From the NCBI RefSeq assembly GCF_009498275.1, contig NZ_CP045643.1:8060001-8124000 (forward strand): DNA of 64,000 nt, in the 5' to 3' direction. Below the pieces are notes generated by a model. It searched no databases and was not told the origin of the DNA. It saw only the letters and a program-made list of their open reading frames with translations. Shown one piece after another: positions 7,894-19,893 of this stretch. Made by a program: the position numbers and the translations under genes. Numbering within the stretch: the stretch's first letter is position 1; every line of letters starts with the position of its first letter. The DNA comes from Streptomyces fagopyri. GTDB lineage: Bacteria; Actinomycetota; Actinomycetes; Streptomycetales; Streptomycetaceae.

Positions 7894-10890
7894 GTGCTGC
7901 TCGAGGAGCTCAAGCCGGGTCTGCGGATCGACGGACTCATGCCGGCGGAGGCCGTCACGGTCATCGCCGCCCAGTGGCACGGTGCGAACGCACTCGAACT
8001 GACCTACAAGACCGCCGCGGGCGGCCTCGACCAGCGGGTCGTCTTCCGAAGGGACGAGGACGAACTGAGCGTCGCCCACGGCGGCAGTCGCGCCTTCGAC
8101 GCGAACGCAGGCGACTTCAAGCTTGTCGCCGAGGCTCAGCGGATCTCACTGGCCGGCCTGTTCGACCCGATGCTCGCCGTGGCGACCAGCGACGTTCAGC
8201 CGCTCCCGCACCAGATTCGCGCCGTGTACGGCGAGCTCATGCCCCGTACACCGCTACGTTTCCTGCTCGCCGACGATCCGGGCGCAGGAAAGACGATCAT
8301 GGCCGGCCTCTACATCAAGGAGCTCCTGCTGCGCGATGACGTCAAGCAGTGCCTCATCGTGGCTCCGGGGGGCCTGGTCGATCAGTGGCAGGATGAGCTC
8401 TTCTTCAAGTTCGGCCTCCGTTTCGACCTGCTCACGAACCAGCTCATCGACTCCCAGCTCAATCTCAACGTCTTCGAGACCCACCCGCTTCTGATCGCGC
8501 GTATGGACCAGCTCTCTCGTAACGAGCACCTGAAAGCGCAGCTTCGGGAGACGGAGTGGGATCTGATCGTCGTCGACGAGGCACACCGCATGGGTGGCCA
8601 CTACTTCGGTGGCAAGATGGAGAAGACCAAACGGTTCCAGCTCGGCGAGATGCTCGGCGAGATCACTCGCCACCTGCTCCTGATGACAGCGACCCCGCAC
8701 TCGGGGAAGGAAGAGGACTTTCAGCTCTTCCTCACTCTGCTGGACCGAGACCGGTTCGAGGGCAGGCAGAAGAGGAGCGCCGACGTCAGCGGGATCATGC
8801 GCCGCATGATCAAGGAAGACCTCCTCACCTTCGAGGGCAGGAAACTCTTCCCCGAGCGCATGGCGGAGACCGTCCCCTACGAACTCACAGCACTTGAGTA
8901 CGACCTCTACGAGGACGTCACCCACTATGTCCGTGAGGGGATGAACCGGGCTGACCGCATCGGTGGCAAACGCAGGAACACTGTCGGTTTCGCGCTGACG
9001 GTTCTGCAGCGACGCCTGGCCTCCAGCCCCGAGGCGATCTACAAGAGCCTCGTGCGGCGTACCGAGCGTCTGGAGCGCAGGAAGCAGGAGATTCTCGACG
9101 GTACCTGTCGCGAGATCCTGCCCGTCATCGACCTAGCCGACTTCGACAATGGCGACCTCAATGCCGAAGAGATCGAGGAGGCCGAGGAGGAACTGCTCGA
9201 TGCCGCGACGGCGGCACAGACGGTCGAGGAACTCAACTTCGAGCTCATCGAGTTGCGGGCGTTGGTGAAGATGGCGCAGCGGGTCCGAGAGGCCGGTACG
9301 GACCGCAAGTGGACCGAGCTTTCCGTCCTCCTCCGAGACCACGCGCTGGTGACAGACGCCAATGGCCGGCCTCGGAAACTCATCATCTTCACTGAGCACC
9401 GCGACACTCTCCGCTATCTGCAGGGCAAGATCGTGTCGCTTCTGGGTGAGCCCGATGCCGTCAAAGCCATACATGGCGGCGTACGCCGGGTCGAACGGCG
9501 GCAGATCACCGAGGAGTTCACCAAGAACCACGACGTTCGGATCCTGCTGGCGACCGACGCCGCCGGCGAGGGACTCAACCTGCAGGCCGCACACCTGATG
9601 GTCAACTACGACCTGCCTTGGAACCCCAACCGCATCGAGCAGCGCTTCGGCCGCATCCACCGGATCGGCCAGGAGGAGGTCTGCCGGCTTTGGAACCTCG
9701 TCGCCTCCAACACCCGCGAGGGCGAGGTTTTCACACGCCTGCTGGAGAAGCTCGACCAGATGCGCGAGACGTACGGCGGAAAGGTTTTCGACGTCCTGGG
9801 GGAGGCGTTCGCCGAGACCCCGCTGCGAGACTTGCTGCTCGACGCCATCCAGTACGGTGAGCGGCCGGATGTCAAGGACAGGATGTACGAGGTCATCGAC
9901 AGCACCGTCGGAGACGGCCTCAGGGGCCTCCTCGACGAGCGTGCGCTCGCGTCGGAGCACCTCTCGGATGCCGATCTTCGCGCCCTGCGCTCCGCGATGG
10001 ACGAAGCCGGCGCCCGACGCCTTCAGCCGCACTACATCGAATCGTCGTTCAAGGACGCCTTCACCCGGCTCGGTGGCCGGATCGTCAAGCGTGAACAGGG
10101 GCGTTACGAGATAGCCAACGTGCCTCAGCACATCCGCTCAGCAGGCAACGGACCGATTGCCACCAAGTACGACCGCGTCACCTTCGACCTCGACCATGTC
10201 CAGCCTGACGACCGCGCCCGCGCCGACCTGCTGGCCCCCGGCCACCCACTGCACGACGCAGTCATGGACGAGACCATCCGGAACTTCGGCAGCGTCCTCA
10301 ACCAGGGCACCGTCCTTGTCTCGGCCAGGCTCGAAGAACCGCACCTCCTCGTCGGGGTTGTGGAAGAGGTCGCGGACGCCACCGGTGAGTCGGTCGCCCG
10401 ACGGTTCGCCTACGCCTACGTCGACAGCCACGGCACCGTTCACCCGGCCGGCCCTGCGCCCTATCTCGACTGCGCCGCGGCGCCCGACGGCGCGGTGATC
10501 GACGTCGCACGCGGACTTCCCTGGCTCGCAGACGCCGAGGACAAGGCAACCAGCTGGATCATCGCCAACCAGCTTCCCGAATACCTGGCCGAGGTCCAGC
10601 CCCGTCGCCTGGCAGAGTTGATCAAGACCCGTGAACTTGTCACCAAGCGCCTGACCTCGGAGTGTGAGCGGCTGCTCCTCGAAGCTGCGACAGCCTCGGA
10701 GAAGGAACGGATGGGCGAGAAGCCCAAGGAGTCCTCCGAGGGCCTCCGACGCAAGGCTGCCGAGCTCGACGTACGGCTTCGGAATCGTCTCGCACTGCTC
10801 GACCAGCAGCAGCTGATGTCGACGAAGCCGCCGCAGATCCTCACCGCGGCGCTCGTACTGAGCGTTTCCGATCTACCCACTTGCGGATGA
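7894..10890 (+). CDS. DrmD-like SNF2/DEAD-type helicase, apparently C-terminally truncated
   Basis: 998-residue superfamily 2 helicase. Motif I ADDPGAGKT (126-134), motif II VVDEAHR (about 228), motif III MTATPHSGK, motif V TDAAGEGLNLQ and motif VI QRFGRIHRIGQ are intact. This architecture belongs to the long helicases found with DISARM-like and related defence loci (DrmD class), which usually continue into a C-terminal DUF3883-type nuclease-like domain. Here the protein ends abruptly after a helical stretch (ALLDQQQLMSTKPPQILTAA) with SVSDLPTCG, and I see no DUF3883-like coding downstream. Start: GTG at 7894 with GGAGG eight bases upstream. No methylase, DrmA, DrmB or DrmC homologue is nearby, so this is not a full DISARM set. 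Confidence 0.85.
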   Translation: MLLEELKPGLRIDGLMPAEAVTVIAAQWHGANALELTYKTAAGGLDQRVVFRRDEDELSVAHGGSRAFDANAGDFKLVAEAQRISLAGLFDPMLAVATSDVQPLPHQIRAVYGELMPRTPLRFLLADDPGAGKTIMAGLYIKELLLRDDVKQCLIVAPGGLVDQWQDELFFKFGLRFDLLTNQLIDSQLNLNVFETHPLLIARMDQLSRNEHLKAQLRETEWDLIVVDEAHRMGGHYFGGKMEKTKRFQLGEMLGEITRHLLLMTATPHSGKEEDFQLFLTLLDRDRFEGRQKRSADVSGIMRRMIKEDLLTFEGRKLFPERMAETVPYELTALEYDLYEDVTHYVREGMNRADRIGGKRRNTVGFALTVLQRRLASSPEAIYKSLVRRTERLERRKQEILDGTCREILPVIDLADFDNGDLNAEEIEEAEEELLDAATAAQTVEELNFELIELRALVKMAQRVREAGTDRKWTELSVLLRDHALVTDANGRPRKLIIFTEHRDTLRYLQGKIVSLLGEPDAVKAIHGGVRRVERRQITEEFTKNHDVRILLATDAAGEGLNLQAAHLMVNYDLPWNPNRIEQRFGRIHRIGQEEVCRLWNLVASNTREGEVFTRLLEKLDQMRETYGGKVFDVLGEAFAETPLRDLLLDAIQYGERPDVKDRMYEVIDSTVGDGLRGLLDERALASEHLSDADLRALRSAMDEAGARRLQPHYIESSFKDAFTRLGGRIVKREQGRYEIANVPQHIRSAGNGPIATKYDRVTFDLDHVQPDDRARADLLAPGHPLHDAVMDETIRNFGSVLNQGTVLVSARLEEPHLLVGVVEEVADATGESVARRFAYAYVDSHGTVHPAGPAPYLDCAAAPDGAVIDVARGLPWLADAEDKATSWIIANQLPEYLAEVQPRRLAELIKTRELVTKRLTSECERLLLEAATASEKERMGEKPKESSEGLRRKAAELDVRLRNRLALLDQQQLMSTKPPQILTAALVLSVSDLPTCG

Positions 10891-11470
10891 AGAGCGCTTC
10901 GCGCGACCACGGGGAAGGCGTGAAGCGCGGCGGCATCGGGTTCGCGCTGATCCGCGACAGGTCGAGCACACGTCGGCGCCCGTTCGGCGATGGCGCGCTC
11001 GGCAGGGGGCGGAGCCTGGCCGGGGCGGAGTGAGTCGAGGCCGGCCTGCGCGGCCAGGCCGGTGCAGCGCCGGGGGGATCAGGGGGACGTCCAGCGGCAG
11101 GCGTGCTCTGCGCCCGAGGCCGCGATTGCCTACGGCAGGGTGAGCGCGAGCAGAGCGAAGACCTTGATGCTCTCGTGCACAGGACCTGTAGAACCGAGGG
11201 ACCTTGGGTGGCAGCCTACGGAAGGCACCGGCTCGCCGGCCGGCCCCTCGTGCGCCGGCGGCCCGTTCGGGTACGTACAGAGGCCCACATATGGCGATCT
11301 CGCCACCGTTTCCCGGCCGGTCGTACGAAGATGATCTTCACGATGCCGCGGATGAGCGACCGGCCGGTGGTGATTCGGCCCGGGCTGTTCTTGTGCGGGT
11401 GTAGACAGGGCAACAGTCACGAGGGCGCCCGTCGGGCGCGCCCGTCGCGAACGTCAGGAAGGGACTGTGC
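10891..11470. other. 580-base non-coding stretch after the truncated helicase
   Basis: No gene with convincing codon bias was found on either strand; the frames present change bias repeatedly. It may be the eroded edge of the helicase island. The final bases hold the ribosome-binding site of pyruvate carboxylase (AGGAAGGGA at 11457-11465). Confidence 0.4.
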
Positions 11471-14845
<3,375 letters not shown>

Positions 14846-14854
14846 ACATCGCCT

Positions 14855-14889
14855 GCGAGGGCCGGGGGCCGACTCCCGCCGGCCCTCGC
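14855..14889 (+). terminator. Hairpin terminator of pyc
   Basis: An 11-bp perfect stem (GCGAGGGCCGG pairing with its complement) around a 13-base loop, beginning ten bases after the pyc stop. There is no T run, as is common in Streptomyces terminators. Confidence 0.65.
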
Positions 14890-15063
14890 CGACTCCCGCC
14901 GGACCCCGCCGTCCCTCGCCGGACCCCGCGAGGACGATCGCCCGGGACCTGGAGCCGTCCCGTCACCCGGCCGACCTCGGTACCCCGGGGCGTCGTCCGG
15001 CGCTTCGGGCCGACTCCGGTACTCCGGACCGTCGTCCGGGGCTCCGGGCGCTTGTCCGGGATC

Positions 15064-15091
15064 CAGGGGCCGCCAGGTACGGCGGCCCCTG
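15064..15091. terminator. Hairpin between convergent pyc and saccharopine-dehydrogenase-like genes
   Basis: An 11-bp perfect stem (CAGGGGCCGCC and complement) with a 6-base loop, 72 bases beyond the end of the leftward gene at 15163. It probably serves as its terminator and backs up the pyc hairpin. The surrounding spacer (14846-15162) holds only short repeats built on CCGGACCCCGCC-like units. Confidence 0.6.
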
Positions 15092-15162
15092 TCCGAGGGG
15101 GGCGGTCGGCTGCCGGCCGCCCGCCCCTACGCACGGCGCTGACGGGCGGTGGCCCGCCGCGG

Positions 15163-16383
15163 TCACTGCTCCCGTATGCCCCACGGCGACCCGTACGCGG
15201 TGAGCAGGTCGAGGAAGGGACGGGCGGGGAACGCCTCCGGGCCGAGGACTCCCGCGCCGCTCCACGCACCCGTCGCCAGGAGTTCGAGGGCGACCACCGG
15301 GTTGACGGCCGTCTGCCAGACCACCGCCTGGGAGCCGTACTCGGCCATCGACCACTGGTTGTCGACCACGTGGTAGAGGTAGACCTCGCGCGGCGCGCCG
15401 TTCTTGGTGCCGCGCACCCAGGTGCCCGCGCAGGTCTTGCCGTGCATGCGCTCGCCGAGTGTCGCCGGGTCCGGCAGACAGGCGGCCACGACGTCCCGGG
15501 GGGACACGGCGACCGGGCCCGCGGCGCTCGGCACCGTGACCGGGTCCGTGCGGTCCAGGCCCAGCAGATGCAGCGTCCTGAGGGTCTGGATGAACTCCTC
15601 GCCCAGGCCGTACTTGAACGTCACGCGCCGCGCGTCGATCCAGCGCGGCACGAGCAGCACCTCCTCGTGCTCCACGTTCACGCACTCCACCGGGCCGATG
15701 CCCTCGGGGAATTCGAAGACCTCCGGTTCGCTGAACGGCGCCGTGGTGAACCAACCGCGGTCCGCCTCGTAGACGACCGGCGGATTGAGGCACTCCTCGA
15801 TGGTGGTCCAGATGCTGAAGGACGGTGCGAAGTCATAGCCGTCGACGGTGAGGTTCGCGCCGTCGCGGATGCCGATCTCCTCGATCTCGTCGAAGAGCTC
15901 GTCGGCCGCGTACCGCGCGAAGACGTCGGACAGCCCCGGTTCCACACCCATGCCGACGAGGGCCAGCGCGCCCGCCTTCTCCCAGTCGGCGGCCTGCGCG
16001 AACTGCGCGTCGCCGAGCATGACCCCGCACTCGTCGTACGGCCTCTCGGGATGCGGGCGCGACAGGGACATCGCCATGTCGAGGTAGGTGGCGCCGGCCG
16101 CGCGCGCCGCCTGGAAGAGGGGCATCACGAACCGTGGATCGGTGGCGTTGAGCAGGACGTCGCAACCGTGCCGGTTCAGCAGCGCGGTCACCGCGCCCTG
16201 GTCCGACGCGTCGACGCGCTCGGCACGGAAGCGGTCCGCGGCGTCGGGGAGGGCGGCGACCGCGGCCTCGGCGCGGCTCAGGTCGTAGTCGGCCACGACC
16301 ATCTCGTCGAAGAACGGGCGACGGGCCGCGATCCGGGTGATGGCGGTGCCCACACCGCCGGCTCCCACTAGCAGAACACGCAT
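15163..16383 (-). CDS. Saccharopine dehydrogenase family (Lys9-like) NAD(P)-dependent oxidoreductase
   Basis: 406-residue enzyme with an N-terminal Rossmann fold (MRVLLVGAGGVGTAITRIA; GAGGVG at 8-13) and the saccharopine-dehydrogenase C-terminal domain. It probably oxidises or reduces a secondary amine linking an amino acid and a keto acid, or related lysine-derived metabolites; the exact substrate cannot be read from sequence. The ATG at 16383 has AGAGGAAG upstream. A divergent TetR-family gene 132 bases away is the likely local regulator. Confidence 0.85.
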   Translation of the reverse strand: MRVLLVGAGGVGTAITRIAARRPFFDEMVVADYDLSRAEAAVAALPDAADRFRAERVDASDQGAVTALLNRHGCDVLLNATDPRFVMPLFQAARAAGATYLDMAMSLSRPHPERPYDECGVMLGDAQFAQAADWEKAGALALVGMGVEPGLSDVFARYAADELFDEIEEIGIRDGANLTVDGYDFAPSFSIWTTIEECLNPPVVYEADRGWFTTAPFSEPEVFEFPEGIGPVECVNVEHEEVLLVPRWIDARRVTFKYGLGEEFIQTLRTLHLLGLDRTDPVTVPSAAGPVAVSPRDVVAACLPDPATLGERMHGKTCAGTWVRGTKNGAPREVYLYHVVDNQWSMAEYGSQAVVWQTAVNPVVALELLATGAWSGAGVLGPEAFPARPFLDLLTAYGSPWGIREQ

Positions 16384-16454
16384 GACACGGACTTCCTCTC
16401 TGTCGAGAAGGGACGTGCCCGTGCGGACCGGAGACACGGCGCCCCTGGCGGCAG

Positions 16455-16484
16455 ATCCAACGCCGGACGCTCGGATAAGGTCAA
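16455..16484 (-). promoter_or_regulatory. Predicted promoter of the saccharopine-dehydrogenase-like gene
   Basis: Minus strand: TTGACC (16484-16479), an 18-base spacer, then TTGGAT (16460-16455); the start codon is about 70 bases further on. It lies in the divergent spacer shared with the TetR gene, so it may overlap that regulator's operator; a repeated ATAAGG pair flanks the -35. Confidence 0.4.
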
Positions 16485-16515
16485 TGGTGTTGGCATAAGG
16501 AGACGGGAGACCACG

Positions 16516-17226
16516 GTGCCGAAAGCGGTGGTGCCCGAGGAGAAGCGGCGGCGCCGGCGTCCCACCAGGAGCGGCACGGTGCTGTCGGAGCGGCTCATCG
16601 TCGAGACCGCCCTGCGGATGCTGCGTGAGCACGGCAGCGCGGGACTCACCGCCCGCCGTCTCGGCCTGGCCCTGGACGCCGATCCCAGCACCCTGTACCG
16701 GTACTTCCGCGGTATGGACGACCTGACCCTCGCGATCGGCGACGCCCTGATCGGGCAGGCGCTGGACGGCTGGCGGCCCACGGGGGAGTGGCGGTCGGAC
16801 CTGCGCGGCCTCGGGCTGCGCATCCACGCCGTGTACGTCGGGCATCCACAGGCGGCCCTGCTGACCGCGAACCGGGTCACCGGCCGGGCCCACGAACTGG
16901 CGGCCGACGAGGCCATCCTCGACGTCCTGCGCACGGCGGGGTTCCCGCTGCCGGACACGGTACGGATCTATCAGGCCTTCATCGACCAGACGCTGGCCTT
17001 CGCCGCGCTCGACGCGGCCTCGCTGGCGCTGCCGCGCGAGAGCCGCAGCGCCGACGAGGACATGTGGCGTTCCACGTACGCCCGGCTGCCGCGCGCCACC
17101 CACCCGCGGATCGCGGAGGCGGCACCCCTCCTGGCGACCCGCATGGTCGACAGCGCCTACCCCACGGCTCTGGAGATGCTGCTGGACAGCGCCGCGGCAC
17201 AGTGGGAGACGCTGAGCGCCCGCTGA
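16516..17226 (+). CDS. TetR/AcrR family transcriptional regulator
   Basis: 236-residue regulator with a basic N-terminal tail (EEKRRRRRPTRSG) followed by a TetR HTH (GLTARRLGLALDADPSTLYR, residues about 43-62) and the C-terminal TetR_C ligand domain. GTG start at 16516 behind GGAGACGGGAG. Divergent from the saccharopine-dehydrogenase-like gene, which is its most likely target together with itself; the ligand is unknown. Confidence 0.9.
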   Translation: MPKAVVPEEKRRRRRPTRSGTVLSERLIVETALRMLREHGSAGLTARRLGLALDADPSTLYRYFRGMDDLTLAIGDALIGQALDGWRPTGEWRSDLRGLGLRIHAVYVGHPQAALLTANRVTGRAHELAADEAILDVLRTAGFPLPDTVRIYQAFIDQTLAFAALDAASLALPRESRSADEDMWRSTYARLPRATHPRIAEAAPLLATRMVDSAYPTALEMLLDSAAAQWETLSAR

Positions 17227-17269
17227 CCGCGGTCCGCTGTCCTGGCGGTCCCTCGCCGGGTACGGTCCC

Positions 17270-17360
17270 GAGCCGGGAGCCGGGAGCCGGGAGCCGGGAG
17301 CCGGGAGCCGGGAGCCGGGAGCCGGGAGCCGAGAACCGAAAACCGGGAGTCGCGAGCCGG
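17270..17360. repeat. Heptamer tandem repeat GAGCCGG (8 perfect copies, then degenerate copies)
   Basis: GAGCCGG repeats in exact register from 17270 to 17325, then decays through GAGCCGA, GAACCGA and AAACCGG to about 17360. It lies in the 313-base spacer between the TetR and GNAT genes, which shows nothing else. A 7-base unit shifts reading frame at each copy, so it is not coding. Expected to vary in copy number between strains. Confidence 0.9.
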
Positions 17361-17539
17361 GCGGTTCGAGCCGGGCGGACGAGTGGGGTCGAGGAGCGAG
17401 GCGGGGCGAGCGGGGCGAGCGGGACCGGACGAGGGGGGCGAGTGCGGCCGGGCGAGCGGGCAGAGCGCGTGGGGCCGGTGGGCGAGCGAGGCGGTCCGGA
17501 CGGTGGCGGGAGCGCTCCCATGTCGGGAGGATACGGCTC

Positions 17540-18175
17540 ATGACTCAGCAGCCGACGATCCGCCGCTACAAGACCGAAGACCGTGCGGCGGTGGGGCACG
17601 TGTGTGTGATGACGGCCGACGAAGGAGGGGACTCACGGGAGCTCTATCCCGACGAGGAGTTGATGCCGTCCCTGTTCGCGTACCCCTACTGTCAGCTCGA
17701 ACCGGAGCTCGCCTTCGTGCTCGACGACGGGACCGGCCGGGCGGTCGGCTACGTCCTCGGCACCGCCGACACCACGCGGTTCGTCCGGGACTTCCGCGAC
17801 ATCTGGATCCCGAGCGTCGCCGGGCGCTACCCACGGAGTACGACGCCGCCGCGCACGCCCGTCGACACGATGATCGACCTGCTGCACCGCCCCGAACGCA
17901 TGATCCTGCCCGAACTCGCCGCCCATCCCGCTCATCTGCACATCGACCTGCTCCCGCACTGGCAGCGCAGGGGCCACGGCCGGGCGCTGATGGACACCTT
18001 CCTGGACGCGCTCGCCGATCGGGGTGTCCCCGCCGTGCACCTCGGCATGGTCACCGCCAACACGTCGGCCCGCGCCTTCTACGACCGTCTCGGCTTCCAC
18101 GAGATCCCCGTACCGGACCCGGGCCCGCTGACGTATCTGGGCAGGCCGACGGGCCGCGACCGCCGGTCGCCCTGA
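17540..18175 (+). CDS. GNAT family N-acetyltransferase
   Basis: 211-residue acetyl-CoA-dependent acetyltransferase. The acetyl-CoA loop (motif A) reads QRRGHGRALMDTFLDAL around residues 139-155, followed by NTSARAFYDRLGFHEIPVP, the typical motif B ending. The central region (YCQLEPELAFVLDD, VGYVLGTADT) resembles sugar/amine acetyltransferases of the OGA-linked GNAT group, but the substrate is not predictable. GGGAGG stands 12 bases before the ATG. Confidence 0.85.
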   Translation: MTQQPTIRRYKTEDRAAVGHVCVMTADEGGDSRELYPDEELMPSLFAYPYCQLEPELAFVLDDGTGRAVGYVLGTADTTRFVRDFRDIWIPSVAGRYPRSTTPPRTPVDTMIDLLHRPERMILPELAAHPAHLHIDLLPHWQRRGHGRALMDTFLDALADRGVPAVHLGMVTANTSARAFYDRLGFHEIPVPDPGPLTYLGRPTGRDRRSP

Positions 18176-18295
18176 CCCGCACGGGCGGTGGGGCCCGGGC
18201 CCGGGGCAGGGAGAGCGCGCGGCCGGACTCAACCTAATGAAGATCTCGTGCCTCTATATGAGGAGACGTCCTGCGGGTGGTGGGGGGAGAGGGCA

Positions 18296-19333
18296 TTGCT
18301 TAGGGCGGTGGAAGAGCGTCGCGGCGATGTCGGCAACGGACACGTACACGGAGGGGCGGCGGGAACCGCCGGCGGGCCGCCGCCGTCCGCGGCGCGCGAC
18401 GACGTACGGGGGCGTCCGGGCGGCACCCTGCACCGGTTCGTGTCGTTCGTCGCGCGCGTCCTGCGCGGCGAGTGGCACGGCATGGTCGTCGAACCGTTCC
18501 GGCAACTCCTGCGCCGGGGACTGTCCGGACTGGTGCTGGCGTTCGTGGCGGCCTTCGGGGTCATCTTCTTCCACGCGATCGCCCAGCATCCGGCCGGCGC
18601 CACGGTGGTGCGGCTGACCGGCGGGGTGAAGGCGTGCCTGCCGTTGCCGTTGGCCCTGTTGCGGACTCCCGTGTCGCTGTACGTCCCCGCCCTCGACCTG
18701 CCGGTGTGGGCGGGCATCACGCAGTTGTTCCTCGCCTTCGCCCTCGCCGAACTCGCCCTCGGCCGGGCCAGGACCCTGGCCATCGCGTACATCACCACGC
18801 TGGCGGGCACCCTCATCGTCCGCGTGATGATCGCGATGGGTCCGGGCTGGTGGGGTCTGGGGCTGCCCTCCAGGACGGGGCAGGTGCTGGACACCGGCCC
18901 GTCCGCCGCGGTCGTGGGGCTGTTCACCTACCTCGCGGTCGTCCGACGCGCGCCCGTGGTGTTCGCGCTCACCGGCGGCTCGATGGTGTGGGAGTCGGTC
19001 GCCAAACCCAATCTGGCCGGCCGGGAGCACCTGATCGCCGTGGCGGCCGCGATCGTCCTGGGGTTGTCGCACGGACGCAGGCGAAGACCCTTGCGGGCTC
19101 TGACGGTCCTGCTCCACTCGCGTCGAGCGGCGGCCGGGCCGACCGGCACCCCGGACCTGCGGAAACCACCCGCTCCACGGTCCTTGACGGAATCACCAGC
19201 CATGGCGGAATCATCAGTCATGGCGGAATCTTCGGCCTCGGCGGAATCGGAAGAATCGGCGGTCTCGCCGGACCCGCCCGACCCTCCGAACCCGGCGAAT
19301 CGCGCCAACGGGCAACGGGTGCGCCTGCGCTGA
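18296..19333 (+). CDS. Rhomboid-like integral membrane protein
   Basis: Roughly 345 residues with an N-terminal cytoplasmic region, about six membrane segments (LVLAFVAAFGVIFFHAI onwards) and a low-complexity cytoplasmic tail. A possible rhomboid Ser-His pair is seen: TGPSAAVVGLF in one helix and GREHLIAVAAAIVLG in a later one; the usual GxSG is GPSA here, so activity is uncertain. The TTG at 18296 with GGGAGAGGG just upstream is preferred; GTG 18308 is an alternative. The tail is built from small repeats (AMAESSVMAESS, PPDPPNPA). Confidence 0.7.
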   Translation: MLRAVEERRGDVGNGHVHGGAAGTAGGPPPSAARDDVRGRPGGTLHRFVSFVARVLRGEWHGMVVEPFRQLLRRGLSGLVLAFVAAFGVIFFHAIAQHPAGATVVRLTGGVKACLPLPLALLRTPVSLYVPALDLPVWAGITQLFLAFALAELALGRARTLAIAYITTLAGTLIVRVMIAMGPGWWGLGLPSRTGQVLDTGPSAAVVGLFTYLAVVRRAPVVFALTGGSMVWESVAKPNLAGREHLIAVAAAIVLGLSHGRRRRPLRALTVLLHSRRAAAGPTGTPDLRKPPAPRSLTESPAMAESSVMAESSASAESEESAVSPDPPDPPNPANRANGQRVRLR

Positions 19334-19720
19334 CGCGGGCGGATCGAAGGGAGGGCCCGTGCCAGGCGCATGGAGCCGGTCACGGAGGTGCGGTGAACCG
19401 GGCTGTTCCGCGGGCGCCCCGACCCCGCGGCTGCCGTCCCCTCGCGGGGTCACGCGTACCGGCATCCATGGAACAGGTACCGGCATCCATGGAACAGACG
19501 GAACCGGCGGAACGGGAACGGACGGAACAACGGGCGCGGCGGAAGTCGTGCCGACCGGCGCCGTGGTGGGCGGACTCACCCGGGATCGGGAGTACGACGA
19601 AGGTCACAATTACATATCGGACACTTCGCACTTCAATCTTCACGTGAGGCACACAAGTTGGCTAAGTTGGCGGCAGGCCTCACGACTTCCTCCGGCGAAC
19701 CTCGCCGGGTCGCTCGGCCT
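19334..19720. other. Spacer upstream of the riboswitch, with a 21-bp repeat pair
   Basis: No gene seen. Two exact tandem copies of a 21-bp unit (starting GTACCGGCATCC) lie at 19456-19476 and 19477-19497. From about 19600 the sequence becomes unusually AT-rich and ends in an inverted repeat (CGTGAGGC at 19643-19650 with its complement at 19677-19684, 26-base gap). The promoter of the riboswitch-controlled gene should be here. Confidence 0.5.
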
Positions 19721-19870
19721 CCGCCTAATCCGGTGCGGCCTCGCGGCGACCGGAGCCGGGGACCCAACCGAACCCTGGGGTGAATCGGCCAACTGCCCCA
19801 CGGGGCAACGGCCGTAGGGCATACCTTCCGGATCTGTCCGCCCGAACCCGACAGCTAACTCGGTAGGCGG
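19721..19870 (+). promoter_or_regulatory. c-di-AMP riboswitch (ydaO/yuaA type)
   Basis: The two hallmark blocks are present: GGGGTGAATC at 19777-19786 and CCGAACCCGACAGCTAAC at 19842-19859, followed by TCGGTAGGCGG. The closing helix P1 is visible: CCGCCTA (19721-19727) is exactly complementary to TAGGCGG (19864-19870). The Shine-Dalgarno of the downstream hydrolase (GGAAGGAG, 19876-19883) begins six bases after P1. In Streptomyces this riboswitch class controls cell-wall hydrolase genes such as rpfA; binding of c-di-AMP generally turns expression off. Confidence 0.9.
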
Positions 19871-19893
19871 TGCACGGAAGGAGTACGTCTGCC

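Noticed and set aside
5147..10890. Complete DISARM system
   Set aside because: Only helicases are present; DrmA, DrmB, DrmC and a methyltransferase are absent.
11130..11420. 96-residue leftward ORF after the helicase island
   Set aside because: No ribosome-binding site, no recognisable motif, and no steady codon bias.
17270..17360. CRISPR or origin iterons at the GAGCCGG array
   Set aside because: Contiguous 7-bp units without spacers and no replication gene nearby.
19870..19893. Upstream GTG start for the NlpC/P60 gene
   Set aside because: It lies in the last base of the riboswitch P1 helix and has no separate ribosome-binding site, while the ATG at 19894 does.
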